Part shown: piece by piece, positions 1-4,828 of the stretch | Layout of the letters: each line of letters opens with the position of its first letter | Position numbering within the stretch: position 1 is the stretch's first letter | Assembly: GCA_946481105.1 (NCBI GenBank) | Contig: CAMLMM010000066.1 | Coordinates: 1 to 11,841, forward strand | Reading direction: 5' to 3' | DNA length: 11,841 nt | DNA from: an uncultured Alphaproteobacteria bacterium | GTDB taxonomy: Bacteria > Pseudomonadota > Alphaproteobacteria > Micavibrionales > Micavibrionaceae | Position numbers and translations under genes: made by a program | The notes under the pieces: generated by a model | Databases searched by the model: none | Seen by the model: the letters and a program-made list of their open reading frames with translations, nothing else | What the model was told of the DNA's origin: nothing

Positions 1-255
1 CCGGGTGAAAAATTTCCCTGGTCGGTTCTGGCAGAGTCGGGGATTGGCCTGATGCCTAAAACAGATGATAAAACTGTTCTGCCCGAAGACTTTTATGCCG
101 GGCTTGCCCGTTACGGATATACCTATACGACCGATAAGGAAGTCCTGTTAAAAGAATTCCGCCGTCATTTCCTGCCATCGCGCATGAATAGTGGTGCATT
201 GGGGCAGGATGATTACAACGCCTTGGGTTCCTTACTTTTTCAGGCGGGAATTTGA
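1..255 (+). CDS. N-acetylmuramoyl-L-alanine amidase (AmpD/AmiD type), C-terminal part
   Basis: This is the last 84 codons of a gene that begins before the window; the frame is open from base 1 to a TGA at 253-255. The first residues, PGEKFPWSVLAESGIGLMP, match the end of the amidase_2 fold, where a DPG motif supplies a zinc-ligand aspartate; that Asp would lie just outside the window. The remainder (LARYGY, then LLKEFRRHFLPSR and a Leu-rich end) looks like the small peptidoglycan-binding helical domain that follows the catalytic domain in this family. Such enzymes cut the bond between N-acetylmuramic acid (or anhydro-MurNAc) and the stem peptide during wall recycling or remodelling. The order amidase-rnpB-mraZ is familiar in alphaproteobacteria. 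An ATG at 52 is internal and should not be taken as the start. Whether the enzyme is cytoplasmic (AmpD) or exported (AmiD) cannot be told without the N-terminus. Confidence 0.85.
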   Translation, partial: PGEKFPWSVLAESGIGLMPKTDDKTVLPEDFYAGLARYGYTYTTDKEVLLKEFRRHFLPSRMNSGALGQDDYNALGSLLFQAGI

Positions 256-281
256 CTCTTCGCCGCAAATAACGTCATAGT
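252..281 (+). promoter_or_regulatory. Candidate sigma-70 promoter for rnpB
   Basis: A TTGACT hexamer at 252-257 (5 of 6 consensus bases) is followed after 18 bases by CATAGT at 276-281 (4 of 6). The predicted start, six to seven bases further on, falls at about G288, the first base of the RNase P RNA P1 helix. The -35 hexamer contains the TGA stop of the upstream amidase gene. The positional fit is good but the call rests on pattern alone. Confidence 0.6.
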
Positions 282-287
282 GTCACC

Positions 288-668
288 GCCAGTCGGTCGG
301 AGGACCGCCCTGCATAGCCTTTAGGCGACGCGGGGAGGAAAGTCCGGACTTCACGGAAACACGGTGCCGGTTAACGACCGGGCAGGGCGACCTGACGGAA
401 AGTGCAACAGAGAACAGACCGCCGATGGCTCGCAAGAGCACAGGTAAGGGTGAAACGGTGTGGTAAGAGCGCACCACTCGTCCGGTAACGGACAGGTATG
501 GCAAACCCCGCCGGAAGCAAGACCAAATAGGGGCTGCATATGACGCGTTTCCGCGTTGCGGCCCGGGTAGGTTGCTTGAGGTATCTGGCAACAGATATCC
601 CAGATGAATGGTTCTCACCCGCTTTGTTATAAGAGGGGGTACAGAATCCGGCTTACAGACCGACTGGC
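288..668 (+). ncRNA. rnpB: RNase P RNA (bacterial type A)
   Basis: This is the catalytic RNA of ribonuclease P, which removes the 5' leader from tRNA precursors together with the RnpA protein. The ends are fixed by helix P1: GCCAGTCGGTC at 288-298 is fully complementary to GACCGACTGGC at 658-668, giving about 381 nt. Conserved region I (GGGGAGGAAAGTCCGGAC) lies at 332-349. The region containing AGGGTGAAACGG and GGTAAGAGCGCACC lies at 447-475. The 3' conserved block ACAGAATCCGGCTTACAG is at 641-658. Just before it, GGGGGT at 635-640 fits the L15 loop whose GGU pairs with the tRNA CCA end. A hairpin ACGCG-TTTC-CGCGT at 543-556 is one of the peripheral stems. A T tract follows directly. No protein should be annotated here. 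Confidence 0.97.
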
Positions 669-679
669 ATTTTTTTCTT
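658..679 (+). terminator. Probable 3' end signal of rnpB (T tract)
   Basis: The 3' strand of helix P1 ends at 668 and is followed by seven T at 670-676, then CTT. This resembles the end of an intrinsic terminator. However, the P1 stem pairs with the far 5' end of the RNA rather than forming a local hairpin, so the signal is not a textbook terminator. Some 3' trimming of the transcript is likely. Confidence 0.45.
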
Positions 680-707
680 AGAAGGCAGGAACAACCACGA
701 AGGCTTA

Positions 708-983
708 TTAAGGTTTGCAATCAAGGCCAAGCCCGGTTTTGAGAGCCGCCCCTGTGGCATCCATAATGCGGTCAACGGCTTTGGCCGAGTAACCTGCTTC
801 GGTCAGCTCTTTCCTGTTGACCTGCTGGGATGCTGCTTCGCCAAAAGTTCTGGCCATATCTTCAAGGCCCGGTCGGGTTAACGTATTTGATGCGGCCAGG
901 TCATCAACCGTTACACTTACCTTAATAGTGCCATCGGCATTGCATGACGCGCCGCCTTCAATCTTATTTGGTGTTTTTGCCAT
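708..983 (-). CDS. Hypothetical small protein (91 aa), divergent from mraZ
   Basis: I do not recognise this protein. It runs from ATG at 983-981 to TAA at 710-708 on the minus strand and gives a 91-residue soluble product with no membrane segment or signal peptide. The N-terminal half (IEGGASCNADGTIKVSVTVDDLAAS) looks like a short beta region. The second half is mainly helical, with the stretch LTEAGYSAKAVDRIMDATGAALKTG. There are two cysteines, at about residues 14 and 88. Support for a real gene comes from balanced, protein-like composition, a perfect TATAAT on the minus strand 34-39 bases upstream of the ATG, and a GGGG five bases before the start as a weak ribosome site. The plus-strand frame opposite (817-1023) looks much less like a protein. 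The gene ends about 40 bases from the end of rnpB and points toward it. No function is proposed. Confidence 0.6.
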   Translation of the reverse strand: MAKTPNKIEGGASCNADGTIKVSVTVDDLAASNTLTRPGLEDMARTFGEAASQQVNRKELTEAGYSAKAVDRIMDATGAALKTGLGLDCKP

Positions 984-1016
984 ATCTACCCCGCTTTACC
1001 CTTCAATCTTACGACA

Positions 1017-1022
1017 ATTATA
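1017..1022 (-). promoter_or_regulatory. Candidate -10 element for the 91-aa divergent gene
   Basis: The plus strand reads ATTATA, which is a perfect TATAAT on the minus strand. Transcription would start near 1010, leaving a leader of roughly 27 nt before the ATG at 983. No good -35 is present at 16-18 bases spacing; the upstream DNA (1023-1050) is instead very AT-rich, which could act as an UP-like element. This supports the reality of the small gene. Confidence 0.45.
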
Positions 1023-1084
1023 AGTCCGTATTATGAATAAATAATAAAAAACAGTAGCTTGAATGATAAAAATTTCCCCCATGG

Positions 1085-1093
1085 TTATCCACA
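1085..1093 (+). promoter_or_regulatory. Perfect DnaA box (TTATCCACA)
   Basis: The nine bases match the strong R1-type DnaA consensus TTATNCACA exactly. The site lies about 110 bases upstream of mraZ, beside an AT-rich stretch (30 of 35 bases A or T at 1016-1050). DnaA is both the replication initiator and, in Caulobacter, a transcription factor for division genes. I see only one perfect box here, so this is better read as a possible regulatory site than as an origin. Confidence 0.45.
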
Positions 1094-1134
1094 GAGTTTT
1101 CCCTAGGTTTTTGCGGGATTGCGCCGGGATTTGA

Positions 1135-1162
1135 TTGACCTCCCATGAATTCCCATGATATC
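1135..1162 (+). promoter_or_regulatory. Candidate mraZ/dcw promoter
   Basis: TTGACC at 1135-1140 (5 of 6 consensus) is followed after 16 bases by GATATC at 1157-1162 (3 of 6), predicting transcription from about 1169 and a leader near 29 nt. The -10 is weak, as expected of a regulated promoter. The MraZ boxes fill the spacer and overlap the -10, so bound MraZ should block RNA polymerase. Other placements are possible. Confidence 0.4.
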
Positions 1163-1165
1163 CCA
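1141..1165 (-). promoter_or_regulatory. MraZ operator: three TGGGA boxes at 10-bp period
   Basis: On the plus strand TCCCA occurs at 1141-1145, 1151-1155 and 1161-1165, so the minus strand carries TGGGA three times, each separated by exactly five bases. This is the architecture known for the MraZ operator in E. coli (TGGGN repeats with 5-bp spacers), here in the reverse orientation relative to mraZ. A fourth TCCCA at 1182-1186 lies 21 bases after the third, about two helical turns away. One box per turn puts all of them on the same face of the DNA, suiting a ring-shaped MraZ oligomer. Autorepression of the cluster is inferred. Confidence 0.85.
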
Positions 1166-1180
1166 TTAAAGAAAGGTTAA
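1166..1180. promoter_or_regulatory. CtrA-type site, TTAA-N7-TTAA
   Basis: TTAA at 1166-1169 and TTAA at 1177-1180 are separated by exactly seven bases, the full consensus for the alphaproteobacterial response regulator CtrA. It begins at the base after the third MraZ box and would cover the predicted transcription start, a position that suits repression. The match is perfect at all eight defined bases. Binding is inferred. Confidence 0.6.
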
Positions 1181-1197
1181 ATCCCAGTAAAAATCCT

Positions 1198-1662
1198 ATG
1201 CCTCTATTTTTGTCCACCTATGCCAATAAAATCGATAAGAAAGGTCGAATCTCGGTTCCGGCATCTTTTCGTGCGGCTTTGGTGGGGCAGGTATTCCAGG
1301 GGGTTGTGCTGTTTAAAGCCACCGGACATGCCTGTATCGAAGGGTTTGATTTTGCCACCATGGACGAGTTGTCGGCCCGGCTTGATCATTTCGATCTTTT
1401 CTCCAACCAGCAGGATGACCTGGCGACCGCGATTTTTGGCGAAGCGGTACAATGTCCATTCGATAGCGAAGGGCGCATTGGCATTCCTGATGCGCTCTGC
1501 GATTACGCTAAAATTTCCGATACTGCGACGTTTGTTGGTCTTGGGCGTAAATTCCAGATTTGGGATACCGCCGCGTTTGAAAAACGCCGTCAGGATGCAC
1601 GGACGAATGTCGTGCGTGAAGGGCTGACCTTGCCGCGTCTTGGTAAAGGGGAGGCGTCCTGA
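1198..1662 (+). CDS. mraZ: Transcriptional regulator MraZ
   Basis: MraZ is the DNA-binding regulator of the dcw cluster; in E. coli it represses its own promoter. The 154-residue protein has the expected two SpoVT/AbrB-like half-domains. The first contains DKKGRISVPASFRAAL (residues 13-28) and the second FDSEGRIGIP (88-97) followed by TATFVGLGRKFQIWD. Each DxxGR motif is the family signature, and MraZ assembles into a ring that reads tandem TGGG boxes. The start is fixed by the conserved opening MPLFLSTYANK. It has no proper ribosome site: the nearest purine-rich stretch, GAAAGG at 1171-1176, is 21 bases away, so initiation may be weak or rely on the AT-rich leader. The gene ends one base before rsmH. 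Its operator lies at 1141-1165. Confidence 0.97.
   Translation: MPLFLSTYANKIDKKGRISVPASFRAALVGQVFQGVVLFKATGHACIEGFDFATMDELSARLDHFDLFSNQQDDLATAIFGEAVQCPFDSEGRIGIPDALCDYAKISDTATFVGLGRKFQIWDTAAFEKRRQDARTNVVREGLTLPRLGKGEAS
1648..1654 (+). promoter_or_regulatory. Ribosome binding site that sets the rsmH start
   Basis: GGGGAGG lies nine bases before the ATG at 1664, inside the end of mraZ. It favours that ATG over an in-frame TTG at 1640, which lies upstream of the site. Confidence 0.85.
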
Positions 1663-1663
1663 T

Positions 1664-2614
1664 ATGAACGCCGCGCCGCATATACCTGTCATGCTGCCTG
1701 AGGTGCTTGCGGCGCTTCAGCCCAAGGGCGGTGAGGTTTATGTCGACGGTACAATGGGCGCGGGGGGCTATACGCGCGGTATACTGGACGCTGCGGCGTG
1801 CCGCGTGATTGCATTTGATCGTGACCAGACAGCGCATGATCTGGCCGGAAAATGGGCCGGAGCTTACACCGGGCGCATAACGCTGGTAAAAGACAGTTTT
1901 TCGCATCTTAATGATCAGCTGAATAATGCCGGTTCACCGCGGGTGGATGGGATCGTTCTTGATCTGGGTGTGTCATCCATGCAGCTGGATGAAGGGACGC
2001 GCGGTTTTTCGTTCCGCTTCGATGCGCCGCTGGATATGCGCATGGATCAGACGCAGGGGCAGACGGCCGCGGATCTGGTCAATGCAACGCCGGAAAAAGA
2101 ACTGGCCGATATTATTTACCTGTATGGCGAGGAACGTCATTCTCGCCGTGTAGCCGCCGCCATCGTGCGGGCGCGCACGGAAGAAAAGATTACCACAACA
2201 GGGCGTCTGGCCCAGATAGTGCGGGATGCGCTTCCGCATTCGCCCAAAGATAAAATCGACCCGGCCACGCGGACCTTTCAGGCGTTGCGTATTGCCGTGA
2301 ATGATGAGCTGGGTGAGCTTGAGTCGGTTCTTGAGCAATCTGAAGAGGCACTCAACCCCGGTGGTCGTCTGGTTGTTGTTACTTTCCATTCGCTGGAAGA
2401 CCGTATCGTTAAGAACTTTATGGCGGCAAAATCCAAACCCGCGCCTTCCCCTTCGCGTCATCTGCCGCAGGCAGCTCCCGATGCATCCAACAGGCTGAGT
2501 TTCACGCTCATGTCCCGCAAGCCTGTTCTTCCTTCTGAATCTGAAATGAGAATTAATCCCCGCGCCCGCTCGGCTAAATTGCGCGCCATGATAAAAAGGG
2601 AGGTCGCCGCATGA
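1664..2614 (+). CDS. rsmH: 16S rRNA (cytosine(1402)-N(4))-methyltransferase RsmH
   Basis: RsmH (formerly MraW) transfers a methyl group from S-adenosylmethionine to N4 of C1402 in the decoding centre of 16S rRNA. The protein is 316 residues, against 313 in E. coli. It shows the family opening HIPVML (6-11), the SAM-binding motif DGTMGAGGYTRGIL (28-41), LDLGVSSMQLDEGTRGFSF starting at residue 99, then DAPLDMRMD, and TFHSLEDRIVK starting at 240. The C-terminus ends in a basic tail with NPRARSAKLRA, also typical. The start at 1664 is chosen because of the strong Shine-Dalgarno at 1648-1654 and because the conserved region begins at once; a TTG at 1640 would add eight residues within mraZ. It follows mraZ after one base and overlaps ftsL by four bases (ATGA), so its translation is coupled on both sides. 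Confidence 0.97.
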   Translation: MNAAPHIPVMLPEVLAALQPKGGEVYVDGTMGAGGYTRGILDAAACRVIAFDRDQTAHDLAGKWAGAYTGRITLVKDSFSHLNDQLNNAGSPRVDGIVLDLGVSSMQLDEGTRGFSFRFDAPLDMRMDQTQGQTAADLVNATPEKELADIIYLYGEERHSRRVAAAIVRARTEEKITTTGRLAQIVRDALPHSPKDKIDPATRTFQALRIAVNDELGELESVLEQSEEALNPGGRLVVVTFHSLEDRIVKNFMAAKSKPAPSPSRHLPQAAPDASNRLSFTLMSRKPVLPSESEMRINPRARSAKLRAMIKREVAA

Positions 2615-3087
2615 AGCGTTTTGTCGTTCGGCTTTCTACCCTGTCGGCCATGCTGTTTGCCGTTCTTTCCGGCGGAGCCTTGTTCTGGGTGTCGCAGCAG
2701 GTGCAGCAGCTGGAGCATGAGCAGCGCCTTTTAAAGCAAGATATCGCCAATGAGAAAGAGGGAATTCGCGTCCTGAACGCTGAATGGGATTATCTGAACA
2801 GGCCGGACAGACTGGAAGCCTTGGTGTCGCAACACTTGCGCACCATGTCGCCAGTCGTGCCAGAAGATCTGCTGCGCGATGCCAGCGCGGTTCCGGAACC
2901 GAAGATTTTGGCCAGCGAAGATGAGCGGACTGTTCTGGTATCGACCAATTCAAAACAGGATACCAAGACCAAGCCGAAAAATGCTGTACGGGCTGTGCCG
3001 GATGCACGTCCCATTACCACACCAAGTCCTAATCAATCGGACCAGTTTGATAAAGTTCTGAATAATATTACCGGAGGGGACGAATAA
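2611..3087 (+). CDS. ftsL: Cell division protein FtsL
   Basis: FtsL is a bitopic membrane protein of the divisome that, with its partners FtsB and FtsQ, activates the FtsW-FtsI synthase. The 158-residue product has a short basic N-terminus, one membrane helix at about residues 8-27, then a heptad-like coiled coil (about 29-55) in the periplasm. The segment VLNAEWDYLNRPDRLEALVSQHL (54-76) is the conserved alphaproteobacterial FtsL signature. After about residue 90 a polar, low-complexity tail rich in Lys, Pro, Ser and Thr continues to the end, making the protein longer than the 121 residues of E. coli FtsL. The ATG overlaps the rsmH stop (ATGA), and the TAA overlaps the ftsI start by one base. 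Sequence identity in this family is low, so position and topology carry much of the call. Confidence 0.9.
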   Translation: MKRFVVRLSTLSAMLFAVLSGGALFWVSQQVQQLEHEQRLLKQDIANEKEGIRVLNAEWDYLNRPDRLEALVSQHLRTMSPVVPEDLLRDASAVPEPKILASEDERTVLVSTNSKQDTKTKPKNAVRAVPDARPITTPSPNQSDQFDKVLNNITGGDE

Positions 3088-4826
3088 TGGCGCGGCGTTC
3101 TCCGTTCTCACGCTTTTCCATGCGGATCATGGGTGAAAAAAGTGGTCATCTTGACTTGGCGCGCGGCCGCATTGTTCTTATAACGCTATTTTTTATGCTG
3201 GCTTATCTGATTATCGGCGCGCGCCTGGTTGATGCGACCCTGATTGAAGGCTATTTAAATCAGCAGCCCAACGCGCCGGAAACGACAGAGAAAAAGCAGG
3301 CGCAGGTTACGGATGATAAATTCAAGCAGAAGAATTTCCGCGCCGACATCGTTGACCGGAATGGTGTCCTGCTGGCGACTTCACTGAAAACGGCCTCACT
3401 TCATGCGGACCCGAAACATATCCTGGATCCCGTAGCTACCGCCAGGGGGCTGAACCAGATTTTTCCGGACCTGACCTATGGCGACCTGTTGAAAAAGCTG
3501 CAAAGCTCCCGCCGCTTCGTCTGGATTAAGCGGAATATGACACCGCAGGAGCAATCCAAAGTTCTGGAACTGGGGGAGCCAGGCCTGGTCTTTGATTATG
3601 ATTATCACCGTTTATATCCCACCGGCCCGCTTGCGGGGCACATGGTGGGCTATACCGATATTGATGGTAAAGGTCTGGCCGGCGTTGAGCGCAGCTTCAA
3701 CAATCTGCTGGAAACATCGGCGGAACCGTTGCGCCTGACTCTGGATGTGCGTCTTCAGCATATTCTGCGCCGTGAAGTAAAAAAGGCCATGTCTGATTTT
3801 ACCGGCATTGCAGGGGTCGGGGTTATCATGGATGTGCGCAACGGCGATATTCTGGCGGCGACATCTCTGCCAGATTTTGATCCGAATGCGCCGGGGACTA
3901 ACCCGAAAGATCCCAGCATGTTCAACCGGGTGACGCTGGGCGTATATGAGCTTGGTTCTACTTTCAAGATTTTTACCACTGCGGCGCTCATCGAGCAGAA
4001 ACGCCCGTCCTTCGCCCGTAAATTTGATGCGACGAAGCCAATTACTGAAGGCGGGCATACCATTCATGATTACCACCCGGAAAATAAACCGCTCACCTTG
4101 CCGGAAGTATTTATGGTGTCGTCCAATATCGGGACAGCCCGCATGGCGCAGGAGGTTGGTACGGCCGGGTTGAAATCCATGTTCAATGATTTGGGTCTGC
4201 TGAAAAAGCCGCAACTGGAAATCGAGGAAGTAGGATCGCCGATTGTTCCTTCGCCGTGGCGTGAGATAAATACACTGACCGCATCCTATGGGCATGGTAT
4301 TGCCGTATCCCCCCTGCAAATGGTGTCGGCCGTGTCTTCGGTTGTAAATGGCGGATTAAGAGTTGCGCCACGTCTTGTCATGCAAGATTCAGAAGAAAAT
4401 AAGTCAGCCGACAGTGTTCGTGTTATTTCCAAAGAGACGTCACTGAAAATGCGTCAGCTTCTCCGGCTGGTAGTTAGCAACGGAACGGCACGCAAAGCGG
4501 ATGTTGACGGATATTTTATCGGGGGGAAAACCGGAACCGCTGAAAAAAGCGTCAATGGCCGCTATGTCGGGGATAAGCGCATGGCGGTCTTCGTGGGTGT
4601 ATTTCCTATCGATAACCCGCGTTATGCGGTGATGGTTCTGGTTGATGAACCGCATCCAAACAAATCAAGCTATGGTTATGCGACGGCGGGCTGGGTTGCT
4701 GCTCCGGCCGTTGGCCGCATCGTATCGGCAATGGGATCACTGATTGGTATGTCACCGCAGTATGATGTCACGGATATTGCCGAGCCACTGAAGCAGTTTG
4801 TCGTTGATGTGAAGGGGGAGCATTAA
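3087..4826 (+). CDS. ftsI: Peptidoglycan D,D-transpeptidase FtsI (PBP3)
   Basis: FtsI is the class B penicillin-binding protein that cross-links septal peptidoglycan, working with FtsW at the division site. The 579-residue protein has a cytoplasmic basic N-terminus, one membrane helix (about 29-45), a non-catalytic pedestal domain opening with RADIVDRNG (85-93), and a C-terminal transpeptidase domain. All three active-site motifs are intact: S291-T-F-K294 (catalytic serine, within YELGSTFKIFT), S345-S346-N347, and K481-T482-G483 (within GGKTGTAEK). It is close in length to E. coli FtsI (588). I see no PASTA domain. The start uses a Shine-Dalgarno GGAGGGG at 3073-3079, and the ATG shares one base with the ftsL stop. 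murE begins two bases after its TAA. Confidence 0.97.
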   Translation: MARRSPFSRFSMRIMGEKSGHLDLARGRIVLITLFFMLAYLIIGARLVDATLIEGYLNQQPNAPETTEKKQAQVTDDKFKQKNFRADIVDRNGVLLATSLKTASLHADPKHILDPVATARGLNQIFPDLTYGDLLKKLQSSRRFVWIKRNMTPQEQSKVLELGEPGLVFDYDYHRLYPTGPLAGHMVGYTDIDGKGLAGVERSFNNLLETSAEPLRLTLDVRLQHILRREVKKAMSDFTGIAGVGVIMDVRNGDILAATSLPDFDPNAPGTNPKDPSMFNRVTLGVYELGSTFKIFTTAALIEQKRPSFARKFDATKPITEGGHTIHDYHPENKPLTLPEVFMVSSNIGTARMAQEVGTAGLKSMFNDLGLLKKPQLEIEEVGSPIVPSPWREINTLTASYGHGIAVSPLQMVSAVSSVVNGGLRVAPRLVMQDSEENKSADSVRVISKETSLKMRQLLRLVVSNGTARKADVDGYFIGGKTGTAEKSVNGRYVGDKRMAVFVGVFPIDNPRYAVMVLVDEPHPNKSSYGYATAGWVAAPAVGRIVSAMGSLIGMSPQYDVTDIAEPLKQFVVDVKGEH

Positions 4827-4828
4827 TT

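Noticed and set aside
283..720. A 145-codon open frame on the minus strand across rnpB (contains CKPDSVPPLITKRVRTIHLG)
   Set aside because: It is antisense to the RNase P RNA. Its motif is simply the conserved RNA blocks read backwards, a well-known source of false proteins in databases.
984..1197. A replication origin upstream of mraZ
   Set aside because: Only one perfect DnaA box is visible and no cluster of boxes or origin-linked genes is present, so the evidence does not reach an origin call.
984..1197. CcrM methylation sites (GANTC) in the mraZ control region
   Set aside because: I scanned the spacer for GAATC, GACTC, GAGTC and GATTC and found none.
1640..1663. Upstream TTG start for rsmH
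   Set aside because: It lies upstream of the strong Shine-Dalgarno at 1648-1654, and the family's conserved N-terminus begins right after the ATG at 1664.
3612..4319. A 235-codon minus-strand open frame opposite ftsI
   Set aside because: It lies opposite the transpeptidase domain with all active-site motifs intact on the plus strand; its composition is that of a shadow frame.
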